DNA of 64,000 nucleotides from Sphagnum compactum (taxonomy: Eukaryota; Bryophyta; Sphagnopsida; Sphagnales): contig OZ234501.1 of NCBI GenBank assembly GCA_965153455.1, forward strand, positions 11,966,001-12,030,000, written 5' to 3'. The notes beneath the pieces are model-generated. The model had not been told where the DNA came from, did no database searches, and saw only the letters and a list, made by a program, of their open reading frames with translations. Every line of letters starts with the position of its first letter. Positions within the stretch are counted from its first letter, which is position 1. A program made the position numbers and the translations under genes. Positions 1 to 12,993 of the stretch are shown here, piece after piece.

Positions 1-120
1 TGGGAGAAACATGAGATCCCACTCTAAATGCCACTACAAAGCCAGGCATTGATGAAGATACCAACCTATATACTGATGTCCTATAAATCTGGCTCCACAA
101 ACAGGACAAAGCGATTCCCA

Positions 121-146
121 GAACCCTAAACCCTAAGCCCTAAACA
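121..146 (-). repeat. Telomere-like (CCCTAAA) motif inside an intron
   Basis: Three imperfect CCCTAAA units lie here, in the last visible intron of the FAM91-like gene. A similar CTAACCCTAACCCTAAC run lies at 3283-3299, upstream of that gene's start. Short interstitial telomere motifs (telo-boxes) are common in plant promoters and first introns. They support a plant-type telomere repeat in this genome. They are too short to be a relic of a chromosome end. Confidence 0.7.
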
Positions 147-204
147 AGACTTGGACACATCAGGGACAAACTCTACATCTAAATCCAGTAAGGTTGTGAC
201 TCAC

Positions 205-2900
205 TCTTCTGTCGGATCTTCATATTGCTGATTCTTATTCGAGACAAAACCATCCAATGCTGACACTGCAACAGCAATAGCAACATCCACCAAATAACAG
301 GAATCAGCTGCCATAACAAATCATGCCACCAATGCAACCTCACTTAACATAGTCTATTTATGCTTCAAATGACCAGCATTGCTAATGGTAGCAAAGAAAC
401 ATGCCATGCTGAGTAACGTGAAGTTATCAGCAACAGGATAAGAACCTTTCTCCTATACCTCTGACTCTAGGTTCAGGGCAAGTTCAAGTGGAGACAACCA
501 GAAGACCCTTCCAAATTTCCATTGTATCCAGACTCTAGAATGGATCAGAAAGGGTGTACAATTACACTATGCCTGAAAAGAGTGGGGGAAGATGGAAGAG
601 TAGATGCAAACATGTCAGACACCTTGAAAATGATCATCAGGATAAACAGGCACGTCCAAGTAGATGAGCCCACGTCGATAAAGGGCACGCACCACATCAA
701 TGTCAAGCTCTGCCACAAGGTTCACTTCCCCTTTATTCCCCTTTTCACTTATTACCACCATCTCATCCTCCGTCAATTTCTGCAGCACAAGAAACCGAAA
801 CAAGATTTTGGTGCTTGTTACACGAGAAGCAACATGGGCCAGTTTCCTCATAAAGAAACCCCTAAACAAGAAATTAATGAGCAAGGTCAAGAACAAAAGT
901 GTTCCACACAGCTGCTCACAAAATGCAACATGCTTGATAGTCTGTCCTTACCCGATACTCTTCAACGGTAAGATTTACAACACCAACAGCCCACCAGGGC
1001 TCAAGTGGAAAGTTAACTGGCTGCACGGGCAGCATGTCTTTCACAATAGACTTGTTGAGCTTCCACATTAACTTCTGCCAAGAAGTTCACAAAGTTTCAT
1101 CATGTCTATTATAACTCCAAGGCTCCTTGACAACTTTGGCCACAATGAAACCAAGACCAAAGCCAGTGATCACAAAACCCTATCAGATTCATGAAATCAA
1201 GTCCTAAAACTTCACAAACCCAAAATCTGGGTTGTAGCTTCCAGACTTTAGTTTTGGTCCCATGCCACAAGGCCTGGTCCAAAGCTTGCCACCACATGTG
1301 ATGTACTGAGTGGTGGCTTCACAATGACTAACTTCCCATGAGAATCAGTCACTCTGTCATACCTTGGCACGACATTTATTCATGATGTCAATGAATTCAT
1401 TTCTGCCAATCCCAGTCAGTCTCAACGCATCTGCTGCAGTGAAGTTGGGTATTGAGTCATATGGCTTCTCTGCAACCAGAACCCATGTGAGACATTTAAA
1501 TCAAGGATTCCAGAAGGCTTAAAAGTCAAACCCCACAAACCTGTGCACATATAGGTATGAACATCCCCATGGAAAAATCACAAACCAACAAGCTGCATAC
1601 ATCATAGGTCAATGTGACACAAGTGATGTTGTAGATAGGACCCTTACCATTTTTCATGACCTCGTACAACATCTCAATGTAGTACCGAAATGGTGAGACT
1701 CGCTGCACACGACACACATTCTCTGCCAGATGGTATGGAAACAGCTGTTCACCACCAAGACCCCGCATAAACAAAGGAAAAAAACTCTATGAGATCTGGA
1801 CCCCTTATTTCTGGATTAAACACATCGTAGAAATAGAAACTATTTACAAGAGATTCAAAGCTGAAAGCATTTCCCTCCTCATACTGACAGGTCCCCTAAC
1901 GTCTTATTTCTCTTGAGGCCAGTTACACCTAATCTGTCACAGCATATGAGCTGCACATGTTTCAAGTTATCACAAGACATGAAATACATGAAAGTGGCCA
2001 GAAAGAAAAAGAATAGGGAGCAATGCCACAAAACAGCCAAGCCCTTCATATAGATAGCAACACAGTCCAATTACCCCAACCAGCACATGGATCTTTCAGG
2101 TTAAGCATTATTCCTGATCCAAAAATGGAGACAAGCTAAAGAAACAAACAGCCATTGCAAGACTGGGTGTATAAAGAAACCCAAGCATCTATACTTTTTC
2201 ATCCAGAAATCATCACTTCTGTCTCCAAAAACATAAAACAAACAAACAAACAAACAAATGGTGCAAGGAAGGATGGAACAAAGTGTGCACACACCGCAAG
2301 ATTCTTACGTAAGTGGCGCACGAGATCTTCATAGTACTCATTCTCCTTACATGCATTCCGTGCCGCACAGTCACTCCACTTGAGCCGCTTCTTGATACAA
2401 TACTCTTTCACCCTATATAGCACCTCCCACTAATCAAGTGAACAAGTGACTCATCGCATTCTGGCTCTGCCCTTCAAATGACATGCATAAGGATGATAAA
2501 TGTTCAGCATACTAAATTGGAAACACATGGTGGTTAGCATGGTGAAGCCGCAAGTGGATCCTTCTGTTATACCTGGAATGGTTGTATAGAGGATTCCAGA
2601 TGACCCTAGAATGTAGGGATACCAAAATTTGGCCCATTTCTGGGTGCATCCCAATGTCTCTACCCTGAAGGGTAGAGCCAATAAAAATCATCTGCTCGGC
2701 TGACCAAAAAGGAGGACAAACAATCATGAGAGATCTTTCTTTTGCAAGAGGGTTTTGAGTGAATTATGGTACCGTTTCTGGTATTCTTCATTGAATGCGA
2801 GAAACAGCTTTAGGCGCTTGGGTAGCTTGTCCCAACTAACATCATCCTCAATGGCTTGCACTATCATTTGTTCCTCAACATTTGTCGAACCCCGTTGCAT
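205..2900 (-). CDS. FAM91-like protein, N-terminal part (seven exons, continues beyond left edge)
   Basis: Seven exons on the minus strand join in phase: 2900-2773, 2412-2295, 1744-1648, 1469-1363, 1074-952, 779-623 and 265-205. They give about 263 codons with no stop. The product follows the plant FAM91 N-terminal domain throughout. It starts [11 protein letters not shown], then has [112 protein letters not shown] and [15 protein letters not shown]. The Met at 2900 is chosen because homologues start there; an in-frame Met 24 bases upstream is possible. FAM91A1 of animals works in the TBC1D23/WDR11 complex in Golgi vesicle capture; the plant role is inferred by family. Every intron is GT-AG. 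The exon after 205 (expected to continue with a LLYAVF-type motif) was not found in 1-204 and probably lies outside the window. Identity is confident; the gene is truncated only by the window edge. Confidence 0.9.
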
Positions 2901-3838
2901 TGTTCCTGCCTTGTGCTTCTTCAAGTTCCACCACCATTGGCCAGATGAGTTCTAAAAGAAAGACTGCGGAATCTCTACCTTATGTCAAGCCTCCATGGAC
3001 ATCACATGGCATTGTACCCAAAAATGGTACCATATCAATCTGAAGCCACCAATGCTTTCATCCCCAATTTCCAGAAATACAGGCTATTCTGAAGACCTCA
3101 GAATCTCCTCCACAGGGCTGAGAGAGCGACCACTGACATGGGTACTAATAGAGCATCAGTCTTGTCCTGCACATCTTCAGAAGGATCCTTCTTCTTCACA
3201 TCTTTGGCATGTCAATTGCAGCTCAAGATGTCTTTGTCTTCCCCCACATTCACTGCCAGTGACTCCTACCAACAACAAAAATCTAACCCTAACCCTAACT
3301 TATTTCCATATCTTAGAATTATTGTTTCTGTATACACCTCTCCTCTCCTCTCCTCTCACCCTTTTGAAAAATCAAAATAGAAGAAACCTGCAGCCAAGTC
3401 TTTCTTGAGGCCACCACACCTAAAACAAACCCACCCACCCACCCACCCACAATCACACCTTCACACAGCAGCTATTCTCAAATTAGGGTTTGGAATCCAC
3501 ACCTGGAAAAGGGAAGAAAGGAAAGCTATCACGCACAAGAACACACCCAATAGGTACACATGCAAATACATGTCAAGCAGGCCATAAATCTCGATCCTTC
3601 AGAATCCTCTAATTCCTTCAATGCCACAAAAACAACAGTGTTTCTTTCCCGAAATGGGATCCATTGCAGATTTTTATTGCTCTACTCCTCCTCTTTCTCT
3701 TTCTCCTCCTCCTCCTCCCCCCCCACTCCACACACACACACACACCAAAACTCCCAATCACCTAAACCCTAAAAATTCAAAGCAAAACTCAAGCAAAATC
3801 CAGCGGCTGATGGACTCACTCATGAAGGACCAAGAGAA
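2901..3838 (-). promoter_or_regulatory. Probable promoter and leader of the FAM91-like gene
   Basis: This is the upstream side of the minus-strand FAM91-like gene. No coding similarity is visible. It holds a CTAACCCTAACCCTAAC telo-box at 3283-3299, CT-rich runs (3340-3360 and 3675-3722), short CCCA and CA repeats, and a further AAACCCTAA at about 3763. Pyrimidine-rich tracts and telo-boxes are typical of plant promoters and leaders. The transcription start cannot be fixed. Small open frames here look like chance. Confidence 0.4.
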
Positions 3839-4480
3839 ATGGTCTTCCCCATAATGAGGTAATCATGTTCCCCATTTTCTGTTCCCAATGAAATGGTCTT
3901 CCCCATATTGAGGTAATCGTTTCCCCCATTTCCTGTTCCCAATGATCTCCATAGGTAGCATGTTGTTCCCAATGAAATGGTCTTCCCCATACTGAGGTCA
4001 TCATGTTCCCCATTTCCTGTTCCCAATGATGTCCATATGTAGCATGTTGTTCCCAATGAAATGGTCTTCCCCATAATGAGGTTATCATATTCCCCATTTT
4101 TTCTGTTCCCAATGCTTTCCATAGCTAGTATGTTGTTCCCAATGAAATGGTCCTACCCATTGCTTTCCATATCATATTCCCAAATCAAATGGCCTTTCCA
4201 GCGCTTTCCAAAGCATGTTGTTCCCAATGAAATTTGGTCTTCCCCATAATGAGGTACCATGTTCCCCATTTTCTGTTCCCAATGCTTCCCCTAGCACATT
4301 GTTCCTAATGAAATGGTCAACCATCCCCATCCATCGCTTTTCGTAGCATATTTGGACCAATGAGATGGCCTTCCCAGTACTTTCCATATGTAGCATGTTG
4401 TTCCCAATGCTACTAAACTCATAATATATATTGTGTTCCCAATGGTGTTTCACATGTTCTCAATGGGTGGTCTTCCCCAA
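3839..4480. repeat. Degenerate ~85-bp minisatellite with TGTTCCCAATG core
   Basis: The phrase GTTCCCAATGAAATGG starts at 3881, 3964, 4049 and 4135, giving a period of 83-86 bp. Within units the phrases GGTCTTCCCCAT and GAGGTAATCATGTTCCCC recur. Later units decay toward 4480. The same vocabulary (TGTTCCC, GGTCTTC, CTTCCCATA) reappears at 6240-6540 and 15240-15500 at the left ends of two large repeats, and faintly at 42725-42830. Because the period is nearly in phase, minus-strand frames stay open and look like a repetitive protein. I regard these as translated satellite. Confidence 0.85.
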
Positions 4481-6239
4481 TACTTCCCTAATAAAAATAT
4501 ATATTATGTTCAATTTTTGCATGTCGATGGGTTTGCACATTGACAAATGTTGTTATCCCATTCGAGTTGATTTGGTTTCATGGGTTGTTATTTTTCATAG
4601 GGTTGCAACGACAATTGTAACTCAAATGAAGGATGGTTTTTATTGCAATTGATTCCCAATGGACATGTTTCTCCTTCTAACTATGAAAGTTTTTTAATAT
4701 CTACACCAACATACGTACATGCTTCTTCATTGATGTGTCAACATGACGTGGGGAGTGAAATGCACTAGAGGCCTTCCTCTCTCAATTTTGCACACATTTT
4801 ATAGATGGAAGGTGTCAATGGCATTACAACATGCACAAGCAATTTCTATTTTGAGATGTGTTGTTGCAATAGGTGAGGGTGTATCCAAAAAGAGAGGGTA
4901 CATAAAACATCTGCTTCTCACATAGCCCTACTCCTGTTACAATGTCTATAACTTATCTCCTATCAAGCATGCAGTATTACAACGATTTGATTTTGGAGTC
5001 CCACAGCATGTGATCCTCCAGAATCATGCGGTTCTTAAAAAGATGCATGCCTATCAACCTATCCTAACTCTGCTACAGTAATAATCCTAAGTTGTTGTTG
5101 GAAACATCAGCGTTCTTGTATTGTGAGCGTAAGAGTTAATGGGGTCTGGCTTAAAGTCAACATTCTCAATGTTCATTCGGTCTGTAATGAGCTGCTAATC
5201 CATCCCCACTACATAGATCAATGCAGAGAAATGTTTGGTCTAGTCTTTAGCACATATCAACTTCTGGGTACTACTCCACAACTGAACTAGGTATGCCAAG
5301 TTGGTTTGCAACTACTCAAGAAGGAGACAGAATTCTGTGAGAAATATAGATCTATAAATGTTTGCTATGATTTCTTCCATCCTGCTTCTCTCTCACCCAC
5401 ATTCTACCCAGCCCAAAGGATACCCACAAAGAGGTTTCTGACTCCCACTCAGGTGTATGAACTACCCACTGGATTTCCAAGTAAGGTTTCCACCAAGCCC
5501 CTACAAATGCAGTCTTCTATATGCTTCTATTCTATAGCTCAGACCACCTTTAGGCATCATCAGCCTTTAACATCAACCCTTTATCAGTTTTAATTCTAAC
5601 CAAAACATAGAGCCGGCCATCATATAATCACTGGTGCAACAAAAAAAAACACAACTATCTATTCCTGCAAGCTCCCTCTTACAACCAAAAACTACACTTC
5701 CTTCTACCAAGCAACAGACCTTCTTTTTCCTTTGAATCCTGTCTCTAATCCTGGTCCAACCTCCTCTTCTTCCCGTCTTCTTTGCTCGCATGAATCACGC
5801 TTGTCCACCCATCGTCAACTACCACCCTGTTTCACATAACACACAAGCAACAAACTTTCCTACTCACAACCACTAACAAACAATGAAGAGATAAACCCCG
5901 CCGGCTTGCATGAGGAAAGTTGACGGTGGTTCAACACCTAAACCCTAAAACAAATATAACGTTCACACTATATAAACCTAAAAGACTCCCTATCCGGTCA
6001 CAAGGGTTTTTTTAAGCTAGGTGTCATTTCAAAAGGTCCTTCCCTTTCCTTATTTGATATGCTTCTTACGACCAAAACGAGTTCACAAACTTGATGTTCC
6101 CTTTGTATTTCACCTTCTTTGGTGGTTTTTTCATTTAGTCTTCTTGGACGTGGGTCTTTCCATTTTGTTCCTTGTATCCCCCCTTTTTTGGGTGCTTTGG
6201 TTTATGTATGATTGGCAGGGTTTCATCATCACAATTATG
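4481..6239. other. Intergenic; no gene recognised
   Basis: There is no similarity to known proteins and no convincing exon with splice signals. Composition is mixed, with pyrimidine-rich stretches near 5380-5800. The end grades into the TGTTCCC-type sequence at 6240. Small open frames (for example 5306-5593) show no family motif and are left uncalled. Confidence 0.5.
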
Positions 6240-9200
6240 TTCCCAACAGTATTCGTATCATCATATCATGTTCCATTGGTCTTTTTGATGCTTTTGCAAT
6301 TATACATTTTCTTGTTCCCCAATAATGAGGAACATAATGGTCTTTTGTAACATATTCCGAATTAATGGTCTTCCCAACACTTCCCATATAATATCATATA
6401 TCATGTTCCCAATTTGTTTCAAATTTTTTGGATTAACTTATTAACATGTTCCCCATGGATGGTCTTCACAAAACTTCTTAGATCAAATAATGTTACATCC
6501 AATTTTTTACCTATCATCATATTATGTTCCCATTAGTGTTTACAAATCTTTGAGGAGGAGGCCATAATGGCATCTATTAAAAAACACAACCTCCGGCCTA
6601 AGTTTTTGCAAAATGGACATAACCCCTTAAGGAGCTTGTACACAACAAATGTAAAAACTCTATTTGGCACTAATATTTAACTACAAATTTGTTATGCTCT
6701 TGATGTAAATTCCTTACTAATTATTTTCCCATGCTTCCCAAACCAAGTGAAGGAGGTTTCAACTCTCCATGATTATGAAGTTTATCATATTCAAAGAATG
6801 CCTTTAGAATCAAATATGTGCACATCTTTTTGTGTGTGTGTTTTTGTTGGGTTTAATCATATTTGCAATCAATCTAACATTGTTGTTTGGGTTTGAGTCT
6901 TATTTAATTTTAACATAACTTGTCAAATATTTAAGATTGTTGTCAACATTTTTTATATTAAATGGGTCAATTTTGAATTGTACAAATTCTTGGAATTTGA
7001 AACCATCCATTTTATGTAAGAAACTTGCATCTTGAACCATATCATGTTATATTATGTACAATGTTCGTGGATATAATTAATAACAATATGAAGCACAATG
7101 TTCCATACCAAAAATATGAAAATTTTTGCATTTGCCACAAGGTGAGTCATAAAATAATGACATGACATTATTGTAATTTTAGGTTTAACAATTATTTATT
7201 TATTTTCATGAATTTTGAATTTTGAATTTATTTTAAGATTTCAAAATTTTAAAAAATTGTCACTTTTGGATGCCTAAATGATTAATTGTCATGTGGGTCC
7301 AAACTCCAAATATAATGTCTGTCACGCATTTCTTTTCATACCTTTTCCCATTTGCTCTCATTGCCTTTGCTTCCCATCTAATGTTTTTTTTTTTCAGGTG
7401 TTTATGATTAAGTTTGTGAATTTACATAGTATGGTACTTACATTAGGTAGTAACATTATGGTCCAAATGACATGCTTTATTATGAATCAACATTTCACAA
7501 TCCATTTGTATGCATCAATGAATGTTATATTGTCATTTTGAAAACATCAGTGGTGAAGCCTTAACAACATCGAACGAGAAAACCTTATGTTAGGCTATAC
7601 TATTAAGTGAGCATGATTGCCATGTGAAGTTTTATTATCTCCCCCAAAGTAGCATTAACAACAAATTAATGGAAGCCCTTTGAATAAATAAGTGATGATG
7701 ATACAAAACCCTATCAAATGTTGTTCACAAAGAATTATGTTGGTGATGGTTAACCCTAATTATTTTTTATTGTGATTTTCCCTTCAACTCATATTGTATT
7801 ACTTTTTAGTCAGTTTAATCGTTGCCCTACCAAATGTACTTTTTAGAAAATTAATCACATTTATGTTTTGAAACTTGATTTGGATTCCCAACAATTAATG
7901 AATTATTAAATAAATTGATGTTGAGGCAACTTGTGTAGTTCCAATCACTAGAAAAAAAAAATCATTTGCAGCAAAGTTTTGCAACTAAAAAATACCATTT
8001 ACAATTAAAACAATTATTATTATTTTCAATTACAAACAACATGTTTAATTATAAAAATTGATTAAAGTTACATTTTTTCTTTTGGTGAATTGTCATCATT
8101 CTTACTAGGTCAAAGAACTAACAAATGTTGTTAATCTCACACATAATGCAAATGAGGCTTAACTTGAGTTGGAATTGGGTGTTGTATGGTTAGAAAGATT
8201 CCAAGGCTTGAAGGGCATGAAAATGTGCTTTGCAAATTTTGAAATTTTCAAAGGTGGAATACATATAGTCATATTGTTGTGTTAGAACTTGAGGATTATC
8301 ACCAATGTTGACACCAAAAAATATTGAATGAAGTTATAAGATTTGCATTCTCAAAATTTACATGGAATGGGGATTTTTTTGCAAACACAATTTATGTTTT
8401 GCCTTTTTCAAGTCTTAAGTAATGTGATAAAGTACTTATTATAGGTCATTGGTTTTGAACAAAATTTCACATATGTTAAACTACTTAATTCTGAGATTAA
8501 AATTTTGATGATTACACTTCTTAAAAAAATCTACTACATAAAAAAGATATTAAGAAAAGAACTTTATTGTATAATTAACACTTGCCTCAACACATGTTAC
8601 AAAAGTCACCTCAACACTTATTAACCTATGGGTTGTACATAATTCATTAGCACAATTAACAAGGACAAATGTGATAAGCATGCAAAAAAATTCATTGTCA
8701 ACCTTCTAAAGTCGATTTGTAATTTGGAATTTTCTTACCAATAGTTGCGTTTTAAATGTCACAAATTCAATTTCATAACTTACCTCTACATAAAACATGA
8801 AAACATATATTGAGACATTATAAAATTTATTATCAATATTTCATTTAATTTATATCATTGTTCATGAAAAAAAATTCATTAATGAACATCCATTTTTCGT
8901 CCAGAATGATTAAAATTTAACCACATTCATCCACTTTTTATTCACAATAGGTATTTTGAAAGGTGTTAAAAAACTTTTCTAAATGGTAAACCATATTATG
9001 GAAACCTTTATAAATTTTTTTTGAATTAAGTCCCTAAACAAATGTAATCAAAATAAGCTCTTTAATTACTATTATATGCTCAACATTAGTTTAAAGTATA
9101 ACCTTATGTTTTAACTTTATCCCTTTTGTTTCACAATTTATGACATATAATTTTTTTGAATAAAATTATGTTCAATATTTTTTTTGCATATTTCTTGGCC

Positions 9201-10260
9201 TAATTCTAGATTATCTTTTGTATGTGAATGGATTCAAGTAAGTAGATATGTGTTTGTTATTATTTTTTCTTGAAATTTTTGTACATGAAATTTTATGTTC
9301 AAAGCTTTTCAAACTTTTGATCAATTCTTCCCCCATCTTTCACAATGCATAACTTTTTTTCAATTTCTCTTACATAGAATGATCATGAATTCTTGTCCAT
9401 GGAAATGGATTTTTTTCGTCCATTTACAAGAAGGTTATGAAACTTTTCATCCACCCACATGACGGTTATTGGGGGTGGCTTTCAAACGTCCAAACATAAG
9501 GTTATGTCTCGTGACCAACTCAAGGGCATCGGTTGTCCAAAATAACTTGGGCACGCACTCCTTGAGTTCGTTACCTAGTCCATAAACTTTTGATTGTGAT
9601 ACTTGTTGTGCTCATGACAACAAGTGTTGCACTCAATTCCCTTTTGCAAAGAAAGGTTGCACTTTGTGAACATCTAGAAGGACAAAAAAACTTAAACTCA
9701 ATTGCCATAAAACAAAACCTTATTCCCCTTTACAAAAGTCCCTTCCTTTTCCCCCTCCCCTTCCTCCCCTAAGTGAGAAAGTGTTCATAAAAGGGGCATT
9801 TGAATTGTAGATGATTCAATCATCAATTAATTAATCAATCTAGTTTAGTCATCATATACAACCAAGTGAAAATTTGATGTAATTGTCATTGAGATTTTTC
9901 CAATGATATGGAAAAATAAATAAATAATAAACATTAAAAAAAAAAAACTTCTTTCATTGTCGAAATCAAACTTCTTTTATTGTTTGAAATGGAAAGAAAA
10001 GCATTGAAAAACAAAAAAAACAAAAAACGAGAGAGAGAAATTAAAAAATGGCAAGATTCTAGAGTTCTTAGAATTGACATAAAGAGAATGATATCTATCA
10101 TCCTTATTACATCATCAAGATGCAATATCACATGTGCAAGAATTTTAAGCACAATTTTATTTACAAGCACATGTTGGAAGATGAAGTTGGAAGGATATAC
10201 CTATATATATATATATTTTTTTTTATTTTTTTTATTTTTTTATTTTTTTTGAAAAAAAAA
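6240..10260. repeat. Large non-coding repeat, copy A (~4.0 kb)
   Basis: The block is colinear, in the same orientation, with 15237-21640 (copy B). Matched landmarks are: the AACTTATTAACATGTTC region (6430-6455 and 15345-15366), GAGGAGGAGGCCATAATGGCAT (6552 and 15523), CCATTTTATGTAAGAAACTTGCAT (7005 and 16947), AACTTGTGTAGTTCCAATCA (7928 and 18600), the CCACCCACATGACG stretch (9451 and 20952), and the closing CAAGCACATGTTGGAAGATGAAGTTGG followed by (TA)n (10165 and 21570). Copy B carries about 0.9, 0.75 and 0.85 kb that A lacks. No transposase or polymerase motif is visible. The left end is TGTTCCC-type sequence and the right end is a TA microsatellite. Probably a non-autonomous mobile element or an old segmental duplication; class unknown. 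Confidence 0.85.
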
Positions 10261-10822
10261 ATCTATTGGAAGATCTGAATGTGATGGCATGGTTTGTCTT
10301 TTGTGACTAGACATGTGACTAAATGTGTTGAAATGGCATGTCTTTCATGACTAGTTTTCTAACCGATTTTGAGGACGTGGTGGTTCCATCTGTGTGACTC
10401 AAACATGTATAAAATTGCAGAGAAATCTCCACAACAATTACAAGGTAACATGACAATGAGTGCAGTCATATAACCTCATGAGAGTTGCTCACAAAGTGTC
10501 AGACCGTCACCTTCATCCCAAATAGCAGTGATGAGCTGCTATGACTACCCACTGACTTCATCAGCTCCTGACGCTGGGTGCAGATAAGGATATAACAATC
10601 AGCCCAAAAACCGGAGAGGCTACTGACAAAAGAATTGACATGCATCAAACAAGAGTGGGAACAAAATTGCAAATGCAACTAGATCCTATTGATCCCCACC
10701 TTGCAAATATATTCCCCTTTGCACATACTTGAACACTTGCAGTCACAGTTATACAAAACAGGCTTAAAAAGAGGGCTTTAAAATCTTACAATGAGCTACA
10801 GGTTGTGCAGGTTGGGCACGTG
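10261..10822 (-). other. 3' flank of the PFA-DSP gene
   Basis: Sequence between the TA-rich end of repeat copy A and the stop codon of the minus-strand phosphatase gene. Composition becomes more balanced after about 10430, consistent with a 3' untranslated region. No coding signal is visible. Confidence 0.4.
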
Positions 10823-12008
<1,186 letters not shown>

Positions 12009-12309
12009 ATTGCCTCCTCCTCCCGCTACCTTACCTACGCTCCTTTCTCGAGCCCTAAAACCTCACCGAAGTCAGTCCTCCCGGCCGTCCGCCCGTCCTT
12101 CTAAAGTCTCTTAGAAAACAAAAACAACCCTGATGATGCAAACCTTGTTTTGACAAGAGTTCTTAGCATTCTACGTGGTAGGAATCCTTCCCACATTTGT
12201 CTCTTTATAAATTTTTTAGTCCAAGTTATAATCTTATGTAATGATCTTTGTGCACCCTTCAAGTTGACTTCTAGACATAAATCTAGAGCACACCTTCTTC
12301 ACATCCCTT
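12009..12309. promoter_or_regulatory. Upstream region of PFA-DSP and left flank of the chimeric locus
   Basis: The first ~100 bases are relatively GC-rich (CGGCCGTCCGCCCG near 12085) and sit directly upstream of the phosphatase start on the minus strand, so they probably hold its leader and promoter. From about 12120 the sequence turns AT-rich and transposon-like. An open frame here on the plus strand shows no recognisable domain. Confidence 0.35.
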
Positions 12310-12993
12310 GTTGTGGGTGGGTGCCAGACGGCCCCTTTTCTTTGTCCGAGCTCCTTTTTTTTCCCTTGGTAAAGATCTCTCTCTTGGTCTTTTCCATTTC
12401 CTATTCAGTAGCTGCTGCTGAAGAAGATGATCACAGCTACATCGGTTTTCTTTTTTTGCTTTTTGGCTTTTTTTTTTTTCTGGGTCGGTTTCATGTTGGG
12501 TGGTTGCATAAACCCTAGTCTGTTTTTGGAAATCTGTTTGTGGAATAAGTGATTGATGGGTGGGTTTTGTGTTTTGGGGTTTTTGCTACTAGCAGCAGCA
12601 GCTGAATTTGGAGCAGGCGATGAGAAGGTGAGCAGAGAAGACCAGCGTGGAGAGAGAGAAGAGGACAAAGCAGCAATGGGTTTTCTCATGATGCCTACTT
12701 ACATCACACGAGAAGTTTCTAAGGTACAGAGAAGAGTCGTGAACCCCCCTTCCTTGCCTTATTAGGTTTCCATCTGTTTTTTATGCCATCTGAATTCAGA
12801 GTGCGAAATTTCTCAAAGGAAAGCTCTTCTCACGCCTGCATGGTGTTATGGTTTTTGTCATGCAAAATCTGGTTTCCAGACCTTGTGCACCAAGCACAAA
12901 AAAAGAAAAAGCAAAAATAACCCATGTCCGTCCTTTTTGTGTCACACTGCAAACCCTACATCCAATAATGTGCCACAAAGGATGGATTCCTTA
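12310..12993 (+). pseudogene. Duplicate of the IPC synthase leader, exon 1 and part of intron 1
   Basis: This segment is nearly the same as about 24832-25444: GGGTGCCAGACGGCCCC, the TAAAGATCTCTCTCTTGGTC stretch, GAAGAAGATGATCACAGCTA, and the first coding exon. The exon copy at 12676-12723 encodes [16 protein letters not shown] and is followed by the donor GTACAG, exactly as in the intact gene. Similarity continues into the intron to GGATTCCTT and stops near 12993. There GH31 sequence begins, where the intact gene continues to its exon 2. This copy carries about 40 bases near 12510-12550 that the other lacks. It is therefore a 5' gene fragment with promoter-proximal sequence and intron, copied at the DNA level. 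Confidence 0.9.

Noticed and set aside
522-1071. Plus-strand open frames at 522-971 and 700-1071
   Set aside because: They lie antisense to FAM91 exons 5 and 6, which have clear homology and splice signals.
121-3299. Telomere-proximal sequence
   Set aside because: The CCCTAAA units are few and imperfect, and sit in an intron and a promoter; they are telo-box motifs, not a chromosome end.
3816-4122. Two overlapping minus-strand frames with a repeated MGKTISLGT-like motif
   Set aside because: They are translations of the 85-bp minisatellite; openness follows from the repeat period, and the sequence differs by frame.
12150-12518. Plus-strand frame across the left junction of the chimera
   Set aside because: It spans unrelated AT-rich DNA and duplicated leader sequence of the IPC synthase gene; no conserved motif.
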